Assembly (NCBI GenBank): GCA_964373575.1
Contig: CAYJVB010000035.1
Coordinates: 1 to 8,685, forward strand
Length of the DNA: 8,685 nucleotides
Direction of reading: 5' to 3'
DNA from: CAYJVB01 sp964373575
GTDB lineage: Archaea > Aenigmatarchaeota > Aenigmatarchaeia > CG10238-14
Below, in pieces: positions 1-7,352 of this stretch (positions are counted from its first letter, which is position 1; each line of letters starts with the position of its first letter). The notes under the pieces were generated by a model, which was not told the origin of the DNA, made no database searches, and worked only from the letters and a program-made list of their open reading frames with translations. A program made the position numbers and the translations under genes.

Positions 1-113
1 TCATCTAAAAACTCCCTTGCTATCCAAATGTCCCTGTCAGTTAAATCTTCTGGATCCTCAGATTCCAGAATCCACTTTACTCTCTTTATTTCACTTAATG
101 TTGGCTTTTCCAT
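1..113 (-). CDS. Partial hypothetical protein (N-terminal 37 residues)
   Basis: This is the start of a minus-strand gene cut by the left edge of the window. It is open for 37 codons from the ATG at 111-113 and begins MEKPTLSEIKRVKWI. The start is supported by a strong Shine-Dalgarno GGGAGG at about 122-127, roughly 8 bases upstream. The visible part is charged, with an acidic stretch (ESEDPEDLTDRD), and looks soluble and helical. I do not recognise the family. It points the same way as the large operon but is separated from it by 274 bases that contain a structured element, so it probably has its own expression signals. If the structured element is transcribed from the minus strand, it would form this gene's leader. 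Confidence 0.6.
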   Translation of the reverse strand, partial: MEKPTLSEIKRVKWILESEDPEDLTDRDIWIAREFLD

Positions 114-131
114 ATATTTTTCCTCCCTTGA

Positions 132-348
132 GCTGGAAACCCTCTATGAGCCCCGCCCTATGTTTTTGAGATACCATTTTTGATTGGGGCTACAGGGGAC
201 GAGTAAGCGGAAGCTACTGTGTCCCCCTTCCAAGTGGAAGCTGTGGTTGAGCTGACCAACCAGAAAAAAGCGAAACCCAAAGGCTATAAATGCCTAGCCG
301 AAGAATTGAGGCGGCTTTTAAGCCTTTGAGCTCCCGATGAGGTTTAGC
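132..348 (+). ncRNA. Candidate structured RNA in a 274-base gene-free interval
   Basis: The interval 114-387 has no convincing gene but holds consecutive inverted repeats. They are AGCCCC 149-154 with GGGGCT 186-191; GGGGAC 195-200 with GTCCCC 221-226, enclosing GTAaGC 203-208 and GCTAC 213-217 around a GGAA loop; CTTCC 227-231 with GGAAG 236-240; TGGTTG 244-249 with CAACCA 257-262; and CAAAGGCT 278-285 with AGCCTTTG 321-328. A long-range stem joins GCT/AAACC (132-141) to GGTTT/AGC (341-348) and closes the set. The plus strand is weakly preferred: the GGAA loop is a GNRA tetraloop on that strand, and the extra pairs 155-185 and 201-220 are G-U there but C-A on the other strand. An AT-rich TATA-like stretch lies at about 111-121. 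I could not match it to tRNA, RNase P RNA or SRP RNA. Alternatives are a leader of the minus-strand gene at 1-113 or the right end of an IS200/IS605 element with its guide RNA. Confidence 0.4.
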
Positions 349-387
349 AATAAACTAGACTCAACTATTCATATCCCCCAAAATATC

Positions 388-1278
388 TTATTTAAGAATC
401 CATGACTCTATTAGAAATCGTATTCTTTTTTTAATGTCTAAGGTGTTAAATGGTGGTGTTGTCTTGAATATTTTATATTCATATTGTTGTATATCATCCA
501 AAACTTTGATCATTTTCTTTTTTTCCTCGTATGTGGGCATTCTTTTATCAAATATTTTGCTAAGGATATAATTAAATTTATCATCGTCTACTTTGTTGTT
601 ATTTAATATGTCTAGGTAATGTCCCAATCTCGTGGCTTTGTAAATTCCTTCTGTACTTCTCGGTATCTGATCCAATCTTCTCATTTCCGATAATACAGGA
701 CCTTCTCCGATAACCTTTCGTGACCATAGTTTATCTAATGATCCGTCATCAAATTCTTGTCCAAGATTTTTAATAAAATTTACGGCTAGATCAACCGCTT
801 CTTTGAACTGGTTTTCTTTCTCTACTTTTAATTGAAGTGTATAATTTTCTGAGAAAGCGTTTAAACCAATCAACGCAATTATTATAGCTTTCTGTTTTGA
901 GTTTATTGACTTTTCCGATAAATGCATTACGTCATCGAAGAATTCTTTGTTTATATCATCTAACATGGCGATAACTTTATTGTCTGGATCGAACATTTTA
1001 TATTTTATAATCATAATGGCTTTCAGGGTTAGTGTGATTTTAGATTCTTTTTTACTTACTATTTTTAGTATATTCTTTGAAATTAAATCGTCAAACTCAT
1101 CATCTGAGATTTTTATCTCTCTACGCGAAAAACGAATTTGGTTATAAATTTCTTGTCTCGCTTTCACGCTAAGTTTTAGAATTTTAACAGATTTAGTCTT
1201 TTCTACTTCTGATTTATCTATTAATCTGCTCAATTCTTCTATTTGATTGTTTGTTAAAAAACTATTTTTAGACAACAT
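388..1278 (-). CDS. Uncharacterised protein with probable N-terminal winged helix, partner of the SMC-like ATPase
   Basis: This 296-residue soluble protein is the last gene of the minus-strand operon. I do not recognise the family. Residues about 8-95 look like a winged-helix or helix-turn-helix fold: LTNNQIEELSRL, then a helix pair around 38-70 ending in DDEFDDLISKNIL, then a strand-rich wing (KIVSKKESKITLTLKAI). The rest is mainly helical and charged, with a second helical block at 123-175 and a basic C-terminus (DIKKRIRFLIESW). There is no signal peptide or membrane segment. The start is at 1278, five bases after the stop of the SMC-like gene, with AGGT just upstream, so the two are almost certainly co-translated. 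Inference: it may be a winged-helix accessory subunit of the ATPase, by analogy with MukE-like or KITE proteins or the middle component of three-component ABC systems. A transcription regulator is the alternative. Confidence 0.8.
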   Translation of the reverse strand: MLSKNSFLTNNQIEELSRLIDKSEVEKTKSVKILKLSVKARQEIYNQIRFSRREIKISDDEFDDLISKNILKIVSKKESKITLTLKAIMIIKYKMFDPDNKVIAMLDDINKEFFDDVMHLSEKSINSKQKAIIIALIGLNAFSENYTLQLKVEKENQFKEAVDLAVNFIKNLGQEFDDGSLDKLWSRKVIGEGPVLSEMRRLDQIPRSTEGIYKATRLGHYLDILNNNKVDDDKFNYILSKIFDKRMPTYEEKKKMIKVLDDIQQYEYKIFKTTPPFNTLDIKKRIRFLIESWILK

Positions 1279-1283
1279 ATTAC

Positions 1284-3356
1284 CTATTTAATCGGTTCAA
1301 CAACCACCTTATCTAATATACTGTTATCCATTTGGGTTAATAATGCCAATATAACTTCACCATTATTTACTTGCTTACGTATTTCATCTACAAGGTGTTT
1401 AATATTATTGTTGTCCATGTGTCCAATCTCATCAAACAAGAGAATTTTTTTCTTACCGCCGTAGTCCTGTTTTAATCTAGCTAGCAACGAGTTTAAAGCT
1501 GTATGGCCTGTACCAGGATCATGAAATCCTATTGGTTTTTCTCTACCTTCGACCAAATAAATGCTTTTCAAGAAATCAACTTTTTTTACCTTCCACCCAC
1601 TATTTTCGAAATATATAGTCTTCAGTATGTCTGCAAAATAGTCTGTAATTGCATCATAAAAACTTTTCGATTCTTCATCCATTTCTCCTTTGAGTGCCAT
1701 TTTTTCCAAATCAATAGACTTGATAAACTCTATCCAAGTATTTACCTTTCTAACCATCCCTGATGTTATCTTATGTAACTCATCAAGCTCCGCCTTGCTC
1801 ATTTTTATATCAGGTTTTTTAGACGTTTTAATTTCTTTAAGTATACGTTCTGTCGTTTTTATTTCAATATCTATGTTATTTATTTTTGCTTCCAATACTC
1901 CAATTCGATTTTTAGACTCGTTGTAGTATTGAAATATGTTAGTGCCGTAACTACATAATCTCATTCTGTCGTTATCTGGTATAGAGAGATATTCATCTTG
2001 TAGTATACTAAGTTCCTTAGCGATCTTAGCCATACTATCTTCTTTATCGCTTTTCTGTTTTTTTAATATTTCTAAATCGGCACTTTCAGATGAAATTTTT
2101 TTAGGCATCTGGGACCAAACTTCTGCAACTTTACTCAGACTCCTCGTAACGCCGGTGCATGAGGACAAAGCATTATTTAATTCTAATTTTTTACTTATCT
2201 TATTTTCAAGTTCTTTTTTACTACTGTTCAACTCATTAACAAATTCTATTACATTCTTACCCCCAGTGCCAGGTATTGCACCATCGATACTTATGAAATC
2301 ATCTAGAATATTTATCAGTTTACTAAAAAGTTCTATTTGGGTTTCTTCTGGCATCTTCTTTTTTGTTAATTCATCGCTATCTATCTGTTTTATTATCTTA
2401 TCAAATAAATAATACCATCCCTTTATTCTTTCCTCAGTTAAGTCATTTATCGTGTTTGTAGAATTCACTCCTTTTCTAATAGCTTCTAGAGCTTCAACAT
2501 CAGATTTATTTATCACCTTGGTTACACAATCAGTAGAATTTATAAAATTTTTCAAATCCGATAATACACTTGTAAAGTTTTGAAGACTTTCATAATACAC
2601 TTTATTACCACCGCCGATACCAGTAGATTTCAGCTTTTTAATACGCTTATCAATCTCTTTAACTTGACGCTCAAGTTCATTGAATTTATTGTGTTGATCC
2701 TCAAAAAAGTTAACTATGTAAGCTTTTTCCAATTCAATAAATTCAGATTTCATTTCTTTTAGTTGTTTTTCATAACTCGTTTTATTAATTCCAATATCTT
2801 TTAGTTTCTTTTCCCTTTCTTTGCAACTTTTTTCTTTATCTTCAAACATCTCTATCCTTTCGATGCAATCTCTTATTCCCCTAGCATATCTTTGAAGATC
2901 ACTCTCATAACCATTAAGTTTAAATCTCATTGACACTAGTGCTGATGCTATTTTCTTTGTTGTTTCTTCTGGAACATCGAATATAATTTGGAAATTATCC
3001 TTTACATAATCGGCTGCTTTTAATTTACCATCAACCTTTACCTGTGGTTTACCGTCTTTTCCACCAAGAGAAGATTCTATTCTTATCTTACCATCCTTAC
3101 TAACTATCGAAAAATCAAATTCACAAATATCAACATCTTTGGACGTTAGTCGAAGTATTTTCTCTTTTAACAAGTCTCCGATCTCACCAGTTTCAGTTCC
3201 ATATAAACCGAGTGCAACCATTTGCATTATTGTACTCTTTCCATGATCGTTTCGACCTTTGATTAAGAATATGTTATTACTAGTATCTTCAGGTGAAGGA
3301 TAAACACATGAATAAGTAGGCCCACCTTTCTTAAATTTGTATTGTATTTTAAACAT
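1284..3356 (-). CDS. Rad50/SMC-like coiled-coil ATPase without a zinc hook
   Basis: This is a 690-residue ABC-type ATPase of the Rad50/SMC/DndD kind. The N-terminal half-domain carries the Walker A motif GRNDHGKST (residues 34-42). Long charged, heptad-like stretches at roughly 155-245 and 380-585 should form the coiled-coil arm. The C-terminal half-domain has a signature-like GTGHTALNSLL (615-625), Walker B ILLFDE (638-643) and a LLTQMD segment (672-677) where SMC proteins have their switch region. No CxxC occurs, so the Rad50 zinc hook is absent, and the protein is shorter than typical Rad50. The signature departs from the usual LSGGE/Q. Such proteins bind or bridge DNA and couple ATP binding to activation of a partner nuclease. 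No Mre11 lies nearby, so the partners here are probably the NurA and HerA products and the winged-helix protein downstream. The ATG at 3356 directly abuts the stop codon of the small gene upstream, with GAGG at 3368-3371. Confidence 0.88.
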   Translation of the reverse strand: MFKIQYKFKKGGPTYSCVYPSPEDTSNNIFLIKGRNDHGKSTIMQMVALGLYGTETGEIGDLLKEKILRLTSKDVDICEFDFSIVSKDGKIRIESSLGGKDGKPQVKVDGKLKAADYVKDNFQIIFDVPEETTKKIASALVSMRFKLNGYESDLQRYARGIRDCIERIEMFEDKEKSCKEREKKLKDIGINKTSYEKQLKEMKSEFIELEKAYIVNFFEDQHNKFNELERQVKEIDKRIKKLKSTGIGGGNKVYYESLQNFTSVLSDLKNFINSTDCVTKVINKSDVEALEAIRKGVNSTNTINDLTEERIKGWYYLFDKIIKQIDSDELTKKKMPEETQIELFSKLINILDDFISIDGAIPGTGGKNVIEFVNELNSSKKELENKISKKLELNNALSSCTGVTRSLSKVAEVWSQMPKKISSESADLEILKKQKSDKEDSMAKIAKELSILQDEYLSIPDNDRMRLCSYGTNIFQYYNESKNRIGVLEAKINNIDIEIKTTERILKEIKTSKKPDIKMSKAELDELHKITSGMVRKVNTWIEFIKSIDLEKMALKGEMDEESKSFYDAITDYFADILKTIYFENSGWKVKKVDFLKSIYLVEGREKPIGFHDPGTGHTALNSLLARLKQDYGGKKKILLFDEIGHMDNNNIKHLVDEIRKQVNNGEVILALLTQMDNSILDKVVVEPIK

Positions 3357-3482
3357 TCAATCACTAACCTCTTCAAAGTTTCCCGAAGATTCTATTACGG
3401 TCTTAAGTATCTTCAATTCCTTCTTGTTGAGTATTTTGTTCAACAACATTTCCATATCTTCATCAATTTTTCTTTCTTTCAT
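3357..3482 (-). CDS. Small 41-residue protein between the HerA-like and SMC-like genes
   Basis: This small gene fills what would otherwise be a 106-base gap. It starts at the ATG at 3480-3482 with a well-placed Shine-Dalgarno AGGTG (3489-3493, six bases upstream). It overlaps the last 20 bases of the HerA-like gene in another frame. Its TGA stop (3357-3359) is directly followed by the ATG of the SMC-like gene, which implies translational coupling. The product begins MKERKIDEDMEMLLNKILNK and continues into a helical segment KKELKILKTVIESSGNFEEVSD. That segment resembles the first helices of a helix-turn-helix, but the protein stops before a recognition helix. It is soluble, very charged and probably all-helical. 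Function is unknown. It could be a small structural subunit of the complex or a translational linker. It is short, so chance cannot be fully excluded, but the ribosome site and exact junctions make it likely real. Confidence 0.65.
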   Translation of the reverse strand: MKERKIDEDMEMLLNKILNKKELKILKTVIESSGNFEEVSD

Positions 3483-5043
3483 TGTTTACACCTGCCAACG
3501 ATAGCGGAAATTTTATAAATCTTAATTGGCTCATATTATGTATCCTTGCAACACCATAACCAGGTTTCAAGGATTCTGAGTCAAATCCACTCGCACTTAT
3601 ACCCAAAGAATTGATATTTTTCATGTCAGATTTGAAGTATATTTTGCTATTAACTACAGTGTTTATTCCGGAAGGCATATCTTCAGGGTTTTGTGAAGCA
3701 AAAATAACACCGATTTTTAGACTCCTACCCTTCCTACATATAGCGTCAAGAATTTCGAGTGCTTCAACAGATCTTGAGTTACCATAGAAAGAATGCACTT
3801 CATCGATAATTATTAATACTGGGACTCTTTCATCTTCATCTTTACTGCTATTTTCTTGGTATATCTTCACGAGTAGATCCCTCAGAAGAACTGCACCAAA
3901 ACCTATTCCGTGCTTAGCTGTCAAGTCTATTACTGACATCTTTCCGCGTTGTAATATATCTGATGCTGACAACTCAACAGCGTCAGTAACATCAAAATAT
4001 TCTGTTGCGTATGTAAGTGCGTTATTCACATTGTTCCAAGTACTATAATGCATTGTTGTAGCCTGTTCGAAGATTTCACCCCTAGCATCCATAATATCAT
4101 AAGTCCGTTTTTTGTTGGTATCTCTAAAATATTTAACAAATTCTCCTAGAGTATCGGTATCGTCTTTTTTCATAACCTTTTTCTGCCAGTACCTGAAAAT
4201 AGCAGGCAACTGATCGGCACCAATATCGGATATATTTTGTATAAGACCTGTTAGAGTTTCTGGATCTATATTTTTAGCATTCAGTGTTACTGGCGAACAT
4301 CTATCAACATCAACGGCCTTCGAGTACTTGGTTATTTGGTTTCCTGGATAATAGATCTGGAAAGTTTCAACTCCACGAGATTCCATTTCAAGATTAGACC
4401 ATTCCTTAACAGTTTCTTGGTCTTTGGATCGACTTGGTTTATCCATTGTTAAGAGGTCTTCGTCTTTTACATTGATAGCTAATACAGATCCACCATTTTC
4501 TTGAAAACTCTCTACAAAATATTGCGCCATATACTTCATTGCAACGGTCTTACCAGAACCAGTTCTGCCGGTTATAATCATTTGATGAAAGAAAACGTCA
4601 TCGGGTATTTTTATTTTCATGTAATTTCCGCTTTCATCGCGAATATGTTGACAGCTTCCTGCAAATGCGGTTGCTGGAAATACTTTAATCCCTTCTTTAC
4701 TGTTAAAAACCAAATTTATTTCATCTTGGTTTGATAGTCTAGCTAAGGTTTGAGGTCGTATAAAGCTCATGCCTTCGCTTCTCTCAGGATATTCCAACAT
4801 AGGGGTTGCGTAAATGACATTCTGGCACTTCTGATCCTGTATTAGTGGAGATAAATCCATGTCTGCTATCATTGGTGACGGAGAATATGCAAAGTTTTGC
4901 GAGCTGTTTTCTACTCTAAGAATAAATTTAGTTTTACCATCTTCTATTGTGATGTAAGAGCCGATAGGTAGATTGAAGTCTACACCACCTTTTGATACCA
5001 GCACTATTCTACCTTTATCTTCTCCGAAGACTATCCAATTCAT
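3463..5043 (-). CDS. herA: HerA-like hexameric DNA translocase ATPase
   Basis: This is a FtsK/HerA-superfamily P-loop ATPase, expected to form a hexameric ring that pumps double-stranded DNA and to work with the NurA nuclease encoded just upstream. Numbering from a possible TTG start at 5055, a beta-rich N-terminal region (about 5-130) fits the HAS barrel of HerA. Walker A GRTGSGKT is at 163-170, Walker B LIIIDE at 414-419, a basic CRKGRSLKIG segment at 440-449 and the HerA-type IFASQNPEDMP at 451-461. Total length, near 526-530, is typical of HerA. I prefer the ATG at 5041-5043, two bases after the NurA-like stop. Starting at the TTG would add four residues and overlap the upstream gene by 10 bases. 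A GGGG stretch at 5050-5053 may serve as ribosome site. The C-terminal tail (NNERKKN) overlaps the next small gene. No toprim, nuclease or other domain is fused. The gene symbol reflects family, not proven orthology to the housekeeping copy. Confidence 0.9.
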   Translation of the reverse strand: MNWIVFGEDKGRIVLVSKGGVDFNLPIGSYITIEDGKTKFILRVENSSQNFAYSPSPMIADMDLSPLIQDQKCQNVIYATPMLEYPERSEGMSFIRPQTLARLSNQDEINLVFNSKEGIKVFPATAFAGSCQHIRDESGNYMKIKIPDDVFFHQMIITGRTGSGKTVAMKYMAQYFVESFQENGGSVLAINVKDEDLLTMDKPSRSKDQETVKEWSNLEMESRGVETFQIYYPGNQITKYSKAVDVDRCSPVTLNAKNIDPETLTGLIQNISDIGADQLPAIFRYWQKKVMKKDDTDTLGEFVKYFRDTNKKRTYDIMDARGEIFEQATTMHYSTWNNVNNALTYATEYFDVTDAVELSASDILQRGKMSVIDLTAKHGIGFGAVLLRDLLVKIYQENSSKDEDERVPVLIIIDEVHSFYGNSRSVEALEILDAICRKGRSLKIGVIFASQNPEDMPSGINTVVNSKIYFKSDMKNINSLGISASGFDSESLKPGYGVARIHNMSQLRFIKFPLSLAGVNNERKKN

Positions 5044-5045
5044 AG

Positions 5046-6092
5046 TTAACCCCAACTGAATCTTTCTTGATTTATCGTTGGCACTATTCCTACTCGTTTC
5101 ATTATGTCGTTAAGATTAAAAAGCTTTAGAGTCTCTCGAGCATACATTTCAGCTATTATTATGGGCCGTATTTGCGGGTTCTTTAGGTTTCCCTGTACAA
5201 GCATCAGGTAATATACAAGATTCATTATTTCTTCTATTCTGTCTTTATTTTTTTCGAATGTTGTTACATCAAATTCTATTCTCTGTGGGCTTATATCAAA
5301 GGATTTCATATAGCAAAATATTTTTGCGTTCTCTTTGTTGTTACTATCAGAATATTTGAAGAAACACGTCCTTTCTCCTGATTTAAGTATTTTATTGGCC
5401 CAATGTAGATCGGAGTTGTATTTACCTTTCTCCAGATAGTCAGTTACTAGGTTACTTGTGCTGTTTTTAACAAAGAATATAGGCATAACATCACGTTTTA
5501 ATAACTCCGAGTTCAGCGCAATCGTATAATGACTAGCCTGACCACCTATCAGTGGACCGTCAACGAAGAGTATAGAATTATTAGGCACAGAACTTAAGAT
5601 AAACTCGTTTCTATCCCTTATGTAATCCATGTGAGAATCGCTTACAGGATCTTCTGAGTATTTTATGTATCTACTTTCCTCTGTAAATGTCTTGGATCTT
5701 GTATAGAAATAAAGTGTGATTAGATTGGAGTTAATATAATCCGTTTTACCGTGAACTACAAGTGAATGAGAAACACTAACTGCGGTACCTTCAAGAGCTG
5801 TGAACTTGTTTGTGGATTCGTCATATGCGGATATAGCTATATTTGATTTGAATATATTCTGACCGTTTTTCGAATCCAGTTTCCTTTTTACAAAGTTCTC
5901 TATCTTTGAGACTATATTGCCGCCAGTCGGATAAGTATACATCTGAAAGTTAAGATCTTCGTTGGTCGGTTTTGGTGGTATTTTTATATTAAGCTTATTG
6001 AGATCGTCAACTGTTTTGTTAAAGAGTGGATGGAGTATCAGCTTGCTAAAAACATTTCGTTCTTCACCTTTACCAATATCATCTTTTTTCAT
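5046..6092 (-). CDS. nurA: NurA-like nuclease, divergent
   Basis: This 348-residue protein resembles NurA, a manganese-dependent RNase H-like 5'-3' nuclease that docks on HerA and is driven by its ATPase. The clearest motif is ILFVDGPLIGG (174-184), matching the second acidic motif of NurA with the aspartate at 178. It is preceded by YIRDRNEF, whose Glu163 matches the conserved glutamate before that motif. An FFVKN segment (206-210) and a QRIEFDV segment (270-276) also fit the family. The first acidic motif is divergent: the usual strand-Asp-Gly-Ser is replaced by IAISAYDEST (86-95), with Asp91 as the only candidate metal ligand. The C-terminal histidine expected in the family falls on IAEMYARE (313-320), where I see Glu instead. 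The start at 6092 lies four bases after the methyltransferase stop. Immediate adjacency to the HerA-like gene supports the assignment. The active site needs checking before calling it catalytically intact. Confidence 0.78.
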   Translation of the reverse strand: MKKDDIGKGEERNVFSKLILHPLFNKTVDDLNKLNIKIPPKPTNEDLNFQMYTYPTGGNIVSKIENFVKRKLDSKNGQNIFKSNIAISAYDESTNKFTALEGTAVSVSHSLVVHGKTDYINSNLITLYFYTRSKTFTEESRYIKYSEDPVSDSHMDYIRDRNEFILSSVPNNSILFVDGPLIGGQASHYTIALNSELLKRDVMPIFFVKNSTSNLVTDYLEKGKYNSDLHWANKILKSGERTCFFKYSDSNNKENAKIFCYMKSFDISPQRIEFDVTTFEKNKDRIEEIMNLVYYLMLVQGNLKNPQIRPIIIAEMYARETLKLFNLNDIMKRVGIVPTINQERFSWG

Positions 6093-6096
6093 AATT

Positions 6097-7266
6097 TCAC
6101 TTCTTTAAACACAATATTCTTTCGACGGTTATACCACTACTCCTGAGACTCGAGTTGAGAACTTTGTTGGCCTGTGGTATATTATCGTTTATTATCATTT
6201 CTACCTTGAAACCAGCCTCGCTAGCCGGATTTGCCAGAAATTCTGCCGTATTTATTATTTTCTCATATGGTTCCTTTCTTCTTTCATATCGTTTCTTGAC
6301 GTCTCCAACAACTATGAAACATCTTTTTCCATCTTTCATAACTCTATGCATCTCGGACAAAGAATCAAACATGAATTTTTCATACTTTTTTTCATCGCCG
6401 GTTTGAACCAACCTTTTTGCAACATCTTTATAATCGTAGCCAAGGAACCAAAGTCGTAGCCAGTTATCATAAGCATAAGTTTGAACATCAAAATAGGGGG
6501 GCGATGTTAATATCATATCCACACATTCATCATCTAGAGATAGCTTCCTCGAATCGTCATTATAGGCCGAACCTCGTATTTTTGGCATCGGATCCTCAAG
6601 AACTAACTTGGTTTTTGCTTTCAGGCAGGATATGACATCTCTATGAGGTTTTTTCAGCCCATGAACTTTAGTATATTTACGAACATACCTAGGTGACATC
6701 GAGTATGAATGTGAGCAAGGTAATGAAAGAGAGAAAGTTGTGCTACCATGTATTATTCCGCAAATCAAGGCCTTCACAAAAACAGAATTCTTACCATCCG
6801 ATTCTGATAGTAGTTCTTTCAACTCCATTATTTGAATGAGGGTTTTGTTGTCGAAGAATGTCCTTATGTCGCGTCCAGCACCTTTGGCACTATCCAAAAA
6901 TCCCATGTTTTTCTTTACTTTTTCTAAGAAAGAATATATATCCTTCAACTTAGGTGGGTTACATTTTGCCTTTGTTAGTATATACGCCTCTGGAGATAAG
7001 TCATTGCCTATACCATATCTTTCGTTTAATATAGCCTCTAAAGGCAGTGTACCCTTACCGGAGAAAACATCTAAACATACATCACCTGGAGACGAATAAT
7101 TCTCTATAAAGAATCTAGCTAAGTCTGGAGGAAACGAACAAATCCTAGAACACATTTTATGGAGGCTGTGTCGGGTATATCTCTTGTGAGATTTCCAATT
7201 ATTTTTAATATCATAGACGTTCTCGTAATTTATTGTATTATTGGTAAGCACCATTTCATTCTCCAT
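6097..7266 (-). CDS. DNA (N4-cytosine or N6-adenine) methyltransferase
   Basis: This is an S-adenosylmethionine-dependent amino-methyltransferase of 389 residues and the first gene of the operon. An N-terminal block (RYTRHSLHKMCSRICSFPPD, 29-48) resembles motif X. Motif I DVFSGKGTLPLEA is at 66-78 with the acidic motif II partner near GNDLSPEA (87-94). The catalytic motif IV TSPPYFD is at 254-260. About 180 residues between motifs I and IV, including the conserved-looking SLPCSHSYSMSPRYVRKY (181-198), should hold target recognition. Motif order I then IV is of the alpha type. TSPPY favours N4-cytosine, but N6-adenine cannot be excluded. The target site is not readable from sequence. No restriction endonuclease follows; a NurA-like nuclease and HerA-like ATPase do, so it may protect host DNA from them. 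The ATG at 7266 and an in-frame ATG at 7254 (Met5) are both possible; the second has GGAG at 7261-7264, six bases away, and is the better start. Confidence 0.9.
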   Translation of the reverse strand: MENEMVLTNNTINYENVYDIKNNWKSHKRYTRHSLHKMCSRICSFPPDLARFFIENYSSPGDVCLDVFSGKGTLPLEAILNERYGIGNDLSPEAYILTKAKCNPPKLKDIYSFLEKVKKNMGFLDSAKGAGRDIRTFFDNKTLIQIMELKELLSESDGKNSVFVKALICGIIHGSTTFSLSLPCSHSYSMSPRYVRKYTKVHGLKKPHRDVISCLKAKTKLVLEDPMPKIRGSAYNDDSRKLSLDDECVDMILTSPPYFDVQTYAYDNWLRLWFLGYDYKDVAKRLVQTGDEKKYEKFMFDSLSEMHRVMKDGKRCFIVVGDVKKRYERRKEPYEKIINTAEFLANPASEAGFKVEMIINDNIPQANKVLNSSLRSSGITVERILCLKK

Positions 7267-7314
7267 ATACTATATTAACAGTAGTTAGCTAAATAATTCC
7301 GCTATTTCATTTGT

Positions 7315-7334
7315 AATTAATATATTATATATTT
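7315..7334. promoter_or_regulatory. AT-rich divergent promoter region with TATA box
   Basis: The 86 bases between the two divergent operons are AT-rich. TTATATATTT at 7325-7334 is a good archaeal TATA box for the plus-strand operon. Its centre lies about 24 bases before the ATG at 7353, and no Shine-Dalgarno precedes that ATG, so the transcript is probably leaderless. Read on the other strand, the same AT block could place a start of transcription near 7300 for the methyltransferase operon, leaving a leader of about 35-47 bases that contains the GGAG near 7262. The two operons may therefore be regulated together. No operator palindrome is obvious. Confidence 0.5.
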
Positions 7335-7352
7335 GCTTATTCAATTATACAG

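Noticed and set aside
183..329. Remnant of a TnpB C-terminus on the plus strand (IGATGDE, stop, then AEATVSPFQVEAVVEL...)
   Set aside because: The reading is interrupted and has no zinc-finger or RuvC motif to anchor it. The paired stems explain the sequence better; an IS200/IS605 end stays only as an alternative for the RNA.
132..348. tRNA, RNase P RNA or SRP RNA
   Set aside because: No T-loop GTTCGA-type motif, no conserved RNase P core and no SRP helix 8 motif could be found on either strand.
947..1147. Plus-strand open frames inside the minus-strand operon (for example 947-1147, 1503-1763, 1690-1926, 2155-2412, 4501-4734, 6155-6406, 6836-7099)
   Set aside because: They lie wholly antisense to genes with clear domains or tight operon junctions, have low-complexity hydrophobic composition typical of antisense translation, and lack ribosome sites in sensible places.
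5044..5055. TTG start of the HerA-like gene at 5055
   Set aside because: An ATG at 5043, two bases after the upstream stop, is a simpler start and removes only four residues; the TTG is possible but less likely.
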